Shown in pieces: positions 55,207 through 64,000 of a stretch of DNA of 64,000 nt; position 1 is the first letter of the stretch; every line of letters begins with the position of its first letter. Source of the DNA: Sulfurimonas sp. (GTDB lineage Bacteria; Campylobacterota; Campylobacteria; Campylobacterales; Sulfurimonadaceae). The position numbers were made by a program, and so were the translations under genes. A model generated the notes under the pieces. It was not told where the DNA came from, did not search any database, and saw nothing but the letters and a program-made list of their open reading frames with translations. The DNA is taken from the NCBI GenBank assembly GCA_013791885.1, contig VMSZ01000007.1:33204-97203 (forward strand). Reading direction: 5' to 3'.

Positions 55207-56280
55207 CTAAAACAACTCCGCATACTGCTTCGCTATCTTTTCCCAAACATAATTCTCTTTTGCCACCACAAACATATCATGAGCTACAATTTGCAACTGT
55301 TCTTCGTCTATGTTTTCAAGCAACTTTACCAGCCCATCTTTATCATCAAAATACAAAGCTTTACCCTCTGTAGTTTCTCTGTTGTACTGCACACCGTAAG
55401 CCAAAATAGGCAAACCTAAATACATAGCCTCCACCAAAGATGGATTTGTCCCGCCTGCACTATGGCCGTGCATATATAGATAACAATTACTTCGTATTTG
55501 ATTTAAACTATTTTGCTCATAGATAGGGTCAAGTAAAAAGATATTTTCAAAACTGCTATATTTTTCTTTGAGTTCTCTTCCGTATTCACTATTTTTCCAG
55601 TTTCCAATCATCACGATATTTAAAAGTTTATATTCACTAAACGCATCAAGTATAAGATGGATATTGTTTTCTGGCTCTATGCGACATACTTTAAAAGCAT
55701 AGCGACTACCTAGAAATGGATACTTCACTTTTAGTTCATCACTCAAAAGCTCTTTTGTCACATGGTCTGCTCCGTAAGCTATCAGCTCACTTTGCACTCC
55801 GTATTCACTCATTACATACTCTTGGATGACTTTGTTGTCAGCTACTACCACATCAGCATACTTTACAGCTAACTTTTCAGAAAACTTCAAAAACCACTTT
55901 GCACCTTTCCCCCATTTGTCTCTCTTCCACTCCAAACCATCTATGTTGACTACGATGTGCTTTTTACTAAAAAGTCGCACAAATGGCAAAACGATACATC
56001 CAGAAACTCCAAGTATCAGTAATGTATCTGCAAACCTCAAAGATTTAAAAATCGAGATAATGTCATAAGGAATGCTTTGCACACCATTTGCATGAAGATT
56101 TATATACTCTAACTTCGCACCGTTATAATTATCTAGCTTTTGGCTATAGCTTTTCCCACTACAAAATACCGTAAGCTCGTATTTGTCATGAAGATTTTTT
56201 GTCAAATACTCTGTAAGTGTCTCAAATCCACCGTATTTTGCAGGGATGCCGACTGTTCCTATTATGCTAATTTTTTTCAT
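55207..56280 (-). CDS. Glycosyltransferase, rhamnosyltransferase-like (DUF1972/GT4)
   Basis: 357 residues. [22 protein letters not shown] is the start of the DUF1972-type GT4 transferases that include beta-1,4-rhamnosyltransferases of polysaccharide clusters. HGHSAGGTNPSLVEAMYLGLPILAYG near 273-298 holds the GT4 donor-binding Glu. With dTDP-rhamnose genes in the locus, rhamnosyl transfer is a plausible role. Overlaps the next gene upstream by 14 bp. Confidence 0.75.
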   Translation of the reverse strand: MKKISIIGTVGIPAKYGGFETLTEYLTKNLHDKYELTVFCSGKSYSQKLDNYNGAKLEYINLHANGVQSIPYDIISIFKSLRFADTLLILGVSGCIVLPFVRLFSKKHIVVNIDGLEWKRDKWGKGAKWFLKFSEKLAVKYADVVVADNKVIQEYVMSEYGVQSELIAYGADHVTKELLSDELKVKYPFLGSRYAFKVCRIEPENNIHLILDAFSEYKLLNIVMIGNWKNSEYGRELKEKYSSFENIFLLDPIYEQNSLNQIRSNCYLYMHGHSAGGTNPSLVEAMYLGLPILAYGVQYNRETTEGKALYFDDKDGLVKLLENIDEEQLQIVAHDMFVVAKENYVWEKIAKQYAELF

Positions 56281-57382
56281 TCAGTACTCGTTTGTAAGCT
56301 TCCAATGTTTGTTCTGCTGTTTTTTCCCAAGAATATTCTTCTTTGATTAAGTCTATAAATCTGTCATCAAAATCGGCACTCAATGCTTTTATGACTTGTG
56401 ATTTAATCTCATCAATATTTTCAGGATCACAATAAAAAGCAAAATCTCTAAAATAATCTCTTACTGAACCTTTTTTTGATACTACGATGTTACATCTTGC
56501 ATAGGCAGCTTCGAGACTTACAAGTCCTGGTGTTTCTATCCAACTAGTCAAAACATTTACTTTTGCTTCTAGCATGTGTTTAAATACTTCTTCTTGAGGA
56601 ATGTGAGAGATAAACTCTACGTTACCTCTTGCGTTTGCTAACTCTTTTAATCTTTCTAAATAAGATTGGCTATTTGGCCCTGCATTTCCTATAAACCTTA
56701 TCTTATAATCTGTATCCATCATGGCTTTTAAAAAATTAAGTTGATTTTTTCTAGCATCTATTCTGGCAACAAATGTTATAAGATTATTATCTTTTTTTAT
56801 ATTTGATTCAGCCATAATCTTATCAAAAATTATAGTATCTATGGCATTGTTTGCAACACTATAGTTTTTTAGATTTAATCCTAGCCTATCATTTAAAGCT
56901 TGCATCTCAAGTTCTGCATTTGGCAGTAACCAATCTACGCTTTGCGCTATCTCTCTTTGAATCTGAATATAACTTTTTTTGAGTCCCTTGAGATATATTT
57001 TTTCTTTTTTAAATATAAATTTTGCAAATGCTTTAGCAAATTCAAAACCATTGATACCAAAAATTTTAAAAATAAGTTTTTGAAAAAAAGGAGCACCTTT
57101 GGAAGCATAATCATCAAAGGGCCAGTAAATAGTTGATAAAACTTTTTTACCTTTAAAGTTTTGTTTTTTTATCTCTTCAAAATAGACAATATTATCATAT
57201 ACCCAAGTCAAATCTGTAAGATGCAAAATATCATATTTGTTAAAATTAACATGGTAAGGAGTAGTAGTGATATCACAACTGACACCTAGTTTTTCTAAAT
57301 ACTCTTTAGTTTTAAGTATCTGAATTTGTGCACCACCTGGTGCATCATAAAAGTTATGCCTTACGCAAAATAATGTTTTCAT
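56267..57382 (-). CDS. Glycosyltransferase family 4
   Basis: 371 residues with a GT-B fold. [18 protein letters not shown] near 206-223 and [28 protein letters not shown] near 289-316, with the E-x7-E donor site. N-terminal [21 protein letters not shown] is a GT4 acceptor motif. Overlaps wecB by 4 bp and the downstream GT by 14 bp. The sugar it transfers is unknown. Confidence 0.8.
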   Translation of the reverse strand: MKTLFCVRHNFYDAPGGAQIQILKTKEYLEKLGVSCDITTTPYHVNFNKYDILHLTDLTWVYDNIVYFEEIKKQNFKGKKVLSTIYWPFDDYASKGAPFFQKLIFKIFGINGFEFAKAFAKFIFKKEKIYLKGLKKSYIQIQREIAQSVDWLLPNAELEMQALNDRLGLNLKNYSVANNAIDTIIFDKIMAESNIKKDNNLITFVARIDARKNQLNFLKAMMDTDYKIRFIGNAGPNSQSYLERLKELANARGNVEFISHIPQEEVFKHMLEAKVNVLTSWIETPGLVSLEAAYARCNIVVSKKGSVRDYFRDFAFYCDPENIDEIKSQVIKALSADFDDRFIDLIKEEYSWEKTAEQTLEAYKRVLNEKN

Positions 57383-58506
57383 TTTAAGAATCTTACTATT
57401 TTTTCACAAGCCTTACCATCTCCATAAGGGTTATGTGCCTTACTCATCTTCTCATATTCTAACGCATCATCTAGGAGCCTCTGAGCCTCTTTGATAATCA
57501 TCTCGCTATTTGTACCTACTAGTTTAACCGTTCCAGCTTCTAGCGCTTCAGGTCTCTCCGTAGTATCTCTCATGACGAGTACAGGCTTACCTAAACTAGG
57601 AGCTTCTTCCTGCACTCCACCACTATCTGTGATAATAAAGTAAGACTTACTCATTAAGTACAGAAAAGTTTCGTATTGAAGAGGTTCTATAAGGTATATA
57701 TTTGATACATTAGAGAGTAAATCTTTTACTGGTTTTTGTACATTTGGATTTAAATGAACTGGATAGACTATATCTATATTAGGATTGTTAAGTGCAAGAG
57801 TTTTTAGAGCCTCACAAATATTTACAAAACCTTGACCGAAGTTCTCTCTTCTATGTCCAGTGACCAATATAAGCTTTTTAGTTTCATTTATTTTATACTG
57901 AGTATTTATTGATTCTATAATTGAGTTTTTTAGCTCAACGCTATTCTCTATCTTCTCAAGAGCCAAAAACAAAGCATCTATTACAGTATTTCCAGTGACT
58001 AAAATACCCGTTTGATTTTTATTTTCTCTAAGTAAATTATCTCTAGAAGTTGTTGTAGGCGCAAAGTGATAGTTTGCAAGTACTCCCGTGATTTGTCTGT
58101 TTGCTTCTTCTGGCCATGGGCTATAAATATCTCCAGTACGCAAACCTGCTTCCACATGTCCTACTTTTATCTTTTGGTAAAACGCTGCCAAACTTGTAGC
58201 ACTCGTTGTTGTTGTGTCGCCATGAACCAAAACGACATCAGGTTGAAAACTACTTAGTACATCTTTCATGCCTAAAAGTACATTTGCAGTAATGTCGTAC
58301 AGGTCTTGCCCTGGCTTCATAAGGTTTAAATCATACTCAGGAATTATCTCAAACATTTCCAGCACTTGATCGAGCATTTCTCTGTGTTGAGCTGTTACAC
58401 ATACTTTTGTTTCAAATATATCAGTATGCTTCTGAAATTCTTTTACAAGTGGTGCCATTTTTATCGCTTCTGGCCTGGTTCCAAACACAATCAATATTCT
58501 TTTCAT
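57379..58506 (-). CDS. wecB: UDP-GlcNAc 2-epimerase (non-hydrolysing)
   Basis: 375 residues. [13 protein letters not shown] near 8-20, [29 protein letters not shown] near 95-123, and [27 protein letters not shown] near 293-319 are diagnostic. Makes UDP-ManNAc for the polysaccharide. No matching wecC dehydrogenase is seen, so ManNAc itself or a later derivative is likely used. Overlaps the kinase-like gene by 4 bp. Confidence 0.93.
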   Translation of the reverse strand: MKRILIVFGTRPEAIKMAPLVKEFQKHTDIFETKVCVTAQHREMLDQVLEMFEIIPEYDLNLMKPGQDLYDITANVLLGMKDVLSSFQPDVVLVHGDTTTTSATSLAAFYQKIKVGHVEAGLRTGDIYSPWPEEANRQITGVLANYHFAPTTTSRDNLLRENKNQTGILVTGNTVIDALFLALEKIENSVELKNSIIESINTQYKINETKKLILVTGHRRENFGQGFVNICEALKTLALNNPNIDIVYPVHLNPNVQKPVKDLLSNVSNIYLIEPLQYETFLYLMSKSYFIITDSGGVQEEAPSLGKPVLVMRDTTERPEALEAGTVKLVGTNSEMIIKEAQRLLDDALEYEKMSKAHNPYGDGKACEKIVRFLK

Positions 58507-59588
58507 ATTAGACCTCTTTTATTTAGCTGTTTCAATAATTCAATGTATTTACTTCTTATGTCAAAATTTTCTGCTTCTTTATAAAATACTATTTTTTCTA
58601 TCAAGTAACAGTAAATGAATACTTGAAAACTCAGGATGATATCAAGATTCTCTAGATAGCGTTTGTATTCTTTAACATTTTCTGGAAGAAAAATTTTTTC
58701 TATTATCTCTGCAGAAGATACATATTTCACTATGGGGTCAATATAATAATTCAACAGATCTTCCAACGGTAGTCCATCTGTTATAGCCTCTTCAAAATCA
58801 TAAATCAACAATCCATACTCATTGTTTACGTTCCAGTGTTTGAAGTCGCGATGTACTAATCCAAGAGAGATTAATGTATTTTGGTGAGTACTTTCAAGCT
58901 TTTCAAATACTACTTTTATTATATTTTCTTCTATATTACTCTTTATATATCTTTTTTTTAGACTTTCCAGATAAGTAGAAAAAAGATATTTTTCTTGCTT
59001 GGTTACATTAAACATTTCAACAAGTGCCAATATAAAATCTCTGTCTACTTGTACACTCTTGCGTTGACTGCTAAGCTTAAAACTACAAAAACTATTTTCA
59101 TTATCTACATAATCATAAAATTTTGAGACTTCAAAATTTTGTAATGGTATATCTAGCAACTCATAGATTCTTGCTTCATTTTGAACATTTTTATAACTAG
59201 TGCCAAACGCAAATTTGTGAAAATAATGACCATGATGATGAACAATGATCTTATCGCGTGTTGGTGACACCAATATAGAACAGTTTTCATCAAGTTCGAA
59301 ATTTATCGATTGACCTATTAAGCCATTAAGATATTGCTCAATTTCACTTTTAGTTTTTAAAATATACAATGCTGATGCCTTAGATAATAAGGCTAATGCA
59401 TTTAGATATATCTTAAGAGCATTCTTTAACACTTTTTGTTTGATGGTGTATGCTTTATAAAATTTTAGTGACTGCAATACAGAGTTTGGATTTCTTGTAT
59501 TTAAAATATAAGTTGCACCATTATTACCTTCTATAATAAAATAAAAAGTTTTATAATTTTGACTGACTACTTGGACTTTTATATTCAC
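58503..59588 (-). CDS. Phosphotransferase-like protein of the polysaccharide locus
   Basis: 361 residues. The C-terminal half has the aminoglycoside-phosphotransferase/protein-kinase-like catalytic loop [11 protein letters not shown] (H246, R247, D248, N253) and a following metal-binding IYDFEEA (D264). The N-terminal part is divergent. A small-molecule or sugar kinase role is possible: phosphorylation of a sugar or lipid-linked intermediate. It overlaps wecB by 4 bp and is 13 bp after the P-loop gene, so it belongs to the locus. Confidence 0.6.
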   Translation of the reverse strand: MNIKVQVVSQNYKTFYFIIEGNNGATYILNTRNPNSVLQSLKFYKAYTIKQKVLKNALKIYLNALALLSKASALYILKTKSEIEQYLNGLIGQSINFELDENCSILVSPTRDKIIVHHHGHYFHKFAFGTSYKNVQNEARIYELLDIPLQNFEVSKFYDYVDNENSFCSFKLSSQRKSVQVDRDFILALVEMFNVTKQEKYLFSTYLESLKKRYIKSNIEENIIKVVFEKLESTHQNTLISLGLVHRDFKHWNVNNEYGLLIYDFEEAITDGLPLEDLLNYYIDPIVKYVSSAEIIEKIFLPENVKEYKRYLENLDIILSFQVFIYCYLIEKIVFYKEAENFDIRSKYIELLKQLNKRGLI

Positions 59589-59601
59589 TCTAAATCCTCA
59601 C

Positions 59602-60945
59602 TTAAACTTTTATTTTTTCTGTAATAACCATGATGAAGTTTTTCAAAAACTCATGATAAGATTTTTCAAATTCTTTATTCGGAATAATTTGAAAATAATT
59701 AAACTTTTCTGTTAATCGGTCATAATTTGAGTTTATTTCATCAATCACATCTACTGGAAGTTCTTTTTTACGAGCATGTGCTTCCTCGGGGTCAACTTTG
59801 ATAAAAAAAACTTTATTAGGTTTAGGAACAATAAATTCATATATACTTAATGCAGTTTTTTCAGATATTTTTAAAGCTGATCGCTTTTGATCAACAATAA
59901 AATCAAAAAAATATCTATCAAATATAATAAATTTATTTTCACGCTGTAAAGGCATTATTTTGATAATATAACCTAAGCGATAATCTATCGAATAATAAAG
60001 AAGTTTAAAAAATGAAATAAACTTGCTTGAAACTTTCCCAGAATGAGGGTTAAAAGTACGTTCATCAATTTCTTTTTCACTCAACTCTTTTTTAAACAAA
60101 TCACTTATATTCCGAAATAAGTGAGGTCGATGATGGAAAGTAGCAATACGGTCTGGTATTGATCGTAAAATTATTTTTGAATCATCAAGAAGTCGGTTTA
60201 TCACACTTGTTTTACCTGAACCATCGGGTCCTACTAGAACAATAAAATATTGTTTGTTAAACATCCTAGATAATTCAAGTCTATAATGATGGATTAGCCG
60301 CTTGATTGAATTTACCGCTGAGTTTTTAAAGTTCTGTTTAAATGTTTCAAATATTATCCGCTTTCTATTGATGGATTGAGGGTTACTTCTATTAAAATAA
60401 ATATACTTTAAATATTCATTTAAAGTATCTGATGGGCAGTTTGCAATTAAATCACTTGAAGGATTGATTGGATTTGCTAAATATCTTTCTAAATACTTAT
60501 TTTTCAACTTTCCTCCTGCAACCAATGTCTTTAAAGCTGTCAAATAGCTCTCTGTTTTTAAATCAAAAACACGTATGCCATTATTATTTAATACCTGATA
60601 TTGAATAACATCCCTAAACTCATAATATCTTACTCCTCCGCCTTCAATATTAAAAAAGAGATCAATTTTCAATGAATACGGTCTCTCATTTTTGATATTA
60701 TAAAAGGTGTAGCATTCAATTCCGTGGAAAGAAGTACGTTCTACTCTTTCAAAGCCATGCTCAAAAAAAATCTTTTTCATTTCATTATCAAAAAGAGGAT
60801 ATTTTGTTTCATCAATTAATATGTCAACATCATTACTAAAATTATCAAAAGGAAGTTCATCGGCATTACGCATAACTACATATTCAAACTTTTTATTTAT
60901 CATCTTAAAAAAGTCAATTAAACAATCTTTTTCTATAATATGCAT
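59602..60945 (-). CDS. Nucleotidyltransferase-like / thymidylate-kinase-like fusion
   Basis: 447 residues. N-terminal part (about 15-150) reads as a minimal nucleotidyltransferase with DVDILID (acidic pair D39, D41) and a third Asp in KIDLFF (D95). The C-terminal part has a Walker A loop GPDGSGKTS at 239-247 and a thymidylate-kinase-like FDRYFFDF. Not a housekeeping thymidylate kinase, because of the fusion and locus. The substrate could be a sugar or lipid-linked nucleotide. 1 bp from the GT gene upstream. Confidence 0.6.
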   Translation of the reverse strand: MHIIEKDCLIDFFKMINKKFEYVVMRNADELPFDNFSNDVDILIDETKYPLFDNEMKKIFFEHGFERVERTSFHGIECYTFYNIKNERPYSLKIDLFFNIEGGGVRYYEFRDVIQYQVLNNNGIRVFDLKTESYLTALKTLVAGGKLKNKYLERYLANPINPSSDLIANCPSDTLNEYLKYIYFNRSNPQSINRKRIIFETFKQNFKNSAVNSIKRLIHHYRLELSRMFNKQYFIVLVGPDGSGKTSVINRLLDDSKIILRSIPDRIATFHHRPHLFRNISDLFKKELSEKEIDERTFNPHSGKVSSKFISFFKLLYYSIDYRLGYIIKIMPLQRENKFIIFDRYFFDFIVDQKRSALKISEKTALSIYEFIVPKPNKVFFIKVDPEEAHARKKELPVDVIDEINSNYDRLTEKFNYFQIIPNKEFEKSYHEFLKNFIMVITEKIKV

Positions 60946-62082
60946 TTATTCTCCTATCACTTTCTTATACATTCCAATATATTCACCAATCAGACTGTCC
61001 CAGTTAAACGTTGTTTCAATCAAGTTTTTTGCATTAGTGGCCAATTCGTTTCTAATAGCTTCATTTGATGCTAACTTATCAATAGCATCTGCAATATCTT
61101 CAGGATAAGGTTCTGTCATGATATAAAAATTTTTGTTGTAATAATATGTCATATTTGTCTGACGGGTCAATATCATTGGCTTAGCACAAGCCATAGCATC
61201 TAAAATTGAAAAAGAGATTCCTTCACTAAATGAAGGTTGTAAATAAATATCAGCATTTAAAATATATTGATACTTTTCTTCCTTATACTTTGGTCCATGA
61301 AATATCACATTTTTTTCAAGGTTGTTGATTTCAATCATATTTTTTACTTTTTCTATATATGATTCTATCCCATTCCCTACAATATGGATTCTAACTTTAT
61401 TTTTTATTTCATCATTCAGATATAATAATGATTCAACAATGCCAAGAACATTTTTATCTTCTCGGATTCTTCCAACCCATATTAAATTAATGTAATTATT
61501 ATCAAACGGATTTTCTAAATTTTTAGATCTTTGTATTTTTTCAATTTCACTTTGACTTATTCCATTAGGAATAACATAAATGGGAGATTTTAAATTTAAG
61601 TTTTTCAAATACGCTTTTTCTTCAAAACATAATGCATGAAGCCCTTTAGCTCCTGCAATATATCTCCCTTCTAAGGTTTTCATAGATATATATTTTTTCA
61701 TTGTATCTATTAAATTAGGAGCATACGCTCCATGAACAGTCATAATATATGGAATATTTCTCTTTTTTAAAGCAGCTAAAATAGTATTTTTATCAATCAT
61801 CCACATTAAATGAAAGTGTACAATATCAAAATCGAATTCATCCGACAAAATAAAATCACTAAATTCTTTACTTTTAAAAAGTTTAGCCCGTGGAAATAAT
61901 TTAACCGTGGTAAATTCATCACGTTTAAAATCTTCTATTGCTGCTTGATTATCATTAAAACTGTAAATAGAAGATTCTACACCATTAGCATTCAAATATT
62001 TATTAAGACTATATACCGTTCTGGTAATTCCATTCTCTCCATCAGGATTAACTCGACCGTGTGTTATATGACATATTTTCAT
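60946..62082 (-). CDS. Glycosyltransferase family 4
   Basis: 378 residues. ICHITHGRVNPDGENGITRTVYSLNKYL near 3-30 is the N-terminal domain of GT4 enzymes; LIWVGRIREDKNVLGIVESL near 200-219 and LQPSFSEGISFSILDAMACAKPMILT near 283-308 form the donor site (E-x7-D/E). It belongs to the long - strand polysaccharide operon. Acceptor and donor are unknown. Confidence 0.82.
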   Translation of the reverse strand: MKICHITHGRVNPDGENGITRTVYSLNKYLNANGVESSIYSFNDNQAAIEDFKRDEFTTVKLFPRAKLFKSKEFSDFILSDEFDFDIVHFHLMWMIDKNTILAALKKRNIPYIMTVHGAYAPNLIDTMKKYISMKTLEGRYIAGAKGLHALCFEEKAYLKNLNLKSPIYVIPNGISQSEIEKIQRSKNLENPFDNNYINLIWVGRIREDKNVLGIVESLLYLNDEIKNKVRIHIVGNGIESYIEKVKNMIEINNLEKNVIFHGPKYKEEKYQYILNADIYLQPSFSEGISFSILDAMACAKPMILTRQTNMTYYYNKNFYIMTEPYPEDIADAIDKLASNEAIRNELATNAKNLIETTFNWDSLIGEYIGMYKKVIGE

Positions 62083-63273
62083 TTAGTTACCTTTTTTAAT
62101 TTCTTCATAGATTTTTATATATCTTTTTCCTAATTCTTGCCAGTCATAGTTCTCTTTCAAATCAGCAATAGCGTTCTCGCAAAGTTTATCAACACTCTGA
62201 GTATTAAAAATTTTATCAATTTTCTCTGCTAAACGTCTAATATTATCGTCTATATTATGGCTGGGCGTAATTTTTATAGATGCATTAGCTTTTGGAAATT
62301 CTTTCATCCCTGAAATGTCATAACAAGCGATGGGACAATTATTCATAGCTGCTTCAAAAAGAGAATGACTGCCACCTTCTTTTATACTGCAAAAAATAAA
62401 AAGATCCGACCCCCGCAATAAAGATTCAATTTTTTCATGTGGAACTTTCCCCAGAAATTGTAAATTTTCAACCGAAGAATATTTTTTTTCTAAAGTTGAT
62501 TTCATAGGGCCATCACCAACTATCGAAAGTTCCAATGACCCAGATGTTAACTCTACAAGTTTTTTAAAAACTTCTATAACCTGATCAATGTTCTTCGAAT
62601 CGATAATCCGAGCTGTTGTGATTATGTTTCTGAGTTTTCGTTCTTTTTTGACAATATCAATAGCAGAAGCATCAACTCCTGTTTCTAAAAACACTGAACA
62701 TTTCTTATGAAAACATTTTGGTATGATTTTCAATGTTTCTTCTGTTCTTAAAATAATTTTTGATGAACGTGCAAAAAGAATATAATAGATAGGGTTGATT
62801 CCAACAGTAAAATTAATAAATCTATGTATATTTGATTTAACTTTTGCCTTCAGTGAAGACTGTCGCATTAACTTTGTATCTATTATTGAACCACCTCCCA
62901 TAGGGCCCAGTATCAATTTGGATTTTAGCAAAAATAGAAAATGAGGCAAATGAAGATTGCCAAATGTCAAATAATGCACTATATCATCTTTTTTTACTAC
63001 TCTTTTTAAATATAAATAAACTGAGAATTGCCAAAACAAGTAATAGAAATAAAAAAATTTTCCGTGTGGTTTAAAATGTATAAACGCATCGTTTTCTATA
63101 AATTGAAAGTCGATATTTTCATCATTATATTGCTCAATCAATTTCTGATTTGATCTTCGGGTAATAACTTTCAAAGTACACTTTTTTACAAGTTCATTTG
63201 CTACTTTCCAACCAACTTGATGTTCTCCCCCTTGATTTGGTTCACAAGCGTATACAATTAAATATACTCTCAT
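62083..63273 (-). CDS. Glycosyltransferase family 4
   Basis: 396 residues. YACEPNQGGEHQVGWKVANELVKK near 8-31 is a GT4 N-terminus; FLGKVPHEKIESLLRGSDLFIFCSIKEGGSHSLFEAAMNNCPIACYD near 272-318 has the donor-binding E-x7-E. AT-rich. It is separated by 47 bp from the partial acyltransferase gene upstream. Role: adds one residue of the repeat unit. Confidence 0.82.
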   Translation of the reverse strand: MRVYLIVYACEPNQGGEHQVGWKVANELVKKCTLKVITRRSNQKLIEQYNDENIDFQFIENDAFIHFKPHGKFFYFYYLFWQFSVYLYLKRVVKKDDIVHYLTFGNLHLPHFLFLLKSKLILGPMGGGSIIDTKLMRQSSLKAKVKSNIHRFINFTVGINPIYYILFARSSKIILRTEETLKIIPKCFHKKCSVFLETGVDASAIDIVKKERKLRNIITTARIIDSKNIDQVIEVFKKLVELTSGSLELSIVGDGPMKSTLEKKYSSVENLQFLGKVPHEKIESLLRGSDLFIFCSIKEGGSHSLFEAAMNNCPIACYDISGMKEFPKANASIKITPSHNIDDNIRRLAEKIDKIFNTQSVDKLCENAIADLKENYDWQELGKRYIKIYEEIKKGN

Positions 63274-63320
63274 ATTTTAAACCTATTGTCAATTTTAAAC
63301 ATTTTTTCATCCATATTATA

Positions 63321-64000
63321 TTATTCCATATTCTCTATTATTGTAATGTACTCAGCGGTCGTACTAAAATAATCAGCTGCATGAATAGAACCGATTAAAG
63401 ACATATGATTGCCATCCAAAGAATATGGAACACTCGATCCTTTATACTCAAATGTACTTGTATTTTCAAACATCATTTTTCTATCAATAAAATAAACATT
63501 TGGGTATGTTTTTAGTTTTTTACTTAAGAAATCATTAACATAATTATTAGATTTATAACTACGTTCATATTTATTTAAAATAAATGGCTCATCTTCATAT
63601 ACACTTCTTATAAAAAGTGGTATTGGATCCCGAATATAAGAAGTCGGAGTAGCCATCACAAATACATTTATCCCTTGCTTACTTGCTTCATCAACAACAT
63701 GCAAAAAGTCATCCATGTAGCCTTGCTGGAGTACAGAGTTCCAACTAGAGGCAAAAATAATATTTTTGTACTTTTTCTTAGAAATTGATTCTTTTAAAAA
63801 AGTTCTATTTAATAAACATTGCTTATACGATAGGTCACTTTTCCGACCAGTAAAGTTTTCTGTAAAAGAAGGAGTACACCAGTTTGTAGAAACCGATTGA
63901 TATGTCTTATTTATTTTCATAAAAATTTTATTCCAAAAAGGATCATAAGTACCTGCAAAAGAATCTCCAAACAGCAGAGTATCAACATCTTTTATATCAG
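63321..64000 (-). CDS. SGNH-domain acyltransferase, C-terminal part (runs off window)
   Basis: The visible 226 codons continue in frame past the ATG at 63920 to the window edge. The extra upstream codons give TLLFGDSFAGTY, the SGNH block I (Gly-Asp-Ser). The C-terminal SLDGNHMSLIGS supplies the block V Asp/His. This matches the C-terminal SGNH domain of OafA/YrhL-type O-acyltransferases that acetylate polysaccharides. The acyltransferase-3 membrane part would lie beyond base 64000. The 63920 ATG is therefore not the true start. Confidence 0.7.
   Translation of the reverse strand, partial: DIKDVDTLLFGDSFAGTYDPFWNKIFMKINKTYQSVSTNWCTPSFTENFTGRKSDLSYKQCLLNRTFLKESISKKKYKNIIFASSWNSVLQQGYMDDFLHVVDEASKQGINVFVMATPTSYIRDPIPLFIRSVYEDEPFILNKYERSYKSNNYVNDFLSKKLKTYPNVYFIDRKMMFENTSTFEYKGSSVPYSLDGNHMSLIGSIHAADYFSTTAEYITIIENME

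Noticed and set aside
55061..55246. ORF in the gmd-GT gap as a small protein
   Set aside because: Its start lies inside the GT gene, there is no ribosome-binding site and the product has no recognisable domain.

Overview
The window looks like the chromosome of a Sulfurimonas-like member of the Campylobacterota (epsilonproteobacteria). The genome is AT-rich. The S10-spc ribosomal block runs straight into secY-map-infA, as in Helicobacter and Campylobacter, and no rpmD lies between rpsE and rplO. Other lineage-typical genes are an MqnA-like protein of the futalosine menaquinone route, an NnrS-like membrane protein, a di-heme cytochrome c peroxidase, a cytoplasmic CZB chemoreceptor and many c-di-GMP and two-component genes. 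The genus is inferred from gene content and protein style; no rRNA or tRNA gene is present. No CRISPR array, IS element or prophage was recognised.

Layout. 1-8 kb (mostly - strand) is housekeeping: the 5' part of transketolase, polyprenyl synthase IspA, a periplasmic PDZ protein, EbfC, PanD, a [2Fe-2S] protein, MurE, a TPR protein, Nfu and an aldo/keto reductase, plus an outer-membrane barrel on the + strand. 8.1-11.0 kb is the alpha operon (rpmJ-rpsM-rpsK-rpsD-rpoA-rplQ) with a strong terminator. 11.3-23.4 kb is a mostly + strand block that separates the alpha operon from the rest of the ribosomal cluster. It carries a heme-sensor diguanylate cyclase, a spore-photoproduct-lyase-like radical SAM protein, NnrS, MOSC, a CvfB-like RNA-binding protein, a lone trpB, an Mla-type lipid transport set (permease, MCE protein, lipoprotein) without its ATPase, and a chorismate mutase. 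23.4-34.1 kb is infA-map-secY and the spc and S10 operons, all on the - strand, with a good promoter at about 34.13-34.16 kb.

34.2-39.8 kb (+) holds a P-loop ATPase, a CZB chemoreceptor, a response regulator, a REC-PAS-histidine kinase, RNase HII and an Hsp20 with a signal peptide. 39.8-41.8 kb (-) is moaD-moaE-moeA for molybdopterin. 41.8-45.5 kb (+) is the MqnA-like gene, cytochrome c peroxidase and a GGDEF-EAL protein. 45.5-46.8 kb (-) is malic enzyme.

46.9-64 kb (-) is one long surface polysaccharide locus. It has a WecA-like initiating transferase, four dTDP-L-rhamnose genes, ManC, GDP-fucose synthase and Gmd for GDP-L-fucose, WecB epimerase, several GT4 glycosyltransferases, two unusual kinase-like proteins, and the end of a SGNH-type O-acyltransferase. 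Together they predict an O-antigen or capsule with rhamnose, fucose and probably ManNAc-type sugars, decorated by acylation and perhaps phosphorylation. The last 7 kb is visibly more AT-rich.

The most unusual signals are: (i) about tenfold over-representation of TGCGTTT/AAACGCA over the window, nearly absent from the ribosomal genes and from the last 7 kb; (ii) a dispersed-palindrome-like element translated in frame inside the GDP-fucose synthase gene; (iii) the 12-kb split of the ribosomal supercluster; and (iv) a secreted small heat-shock protein.
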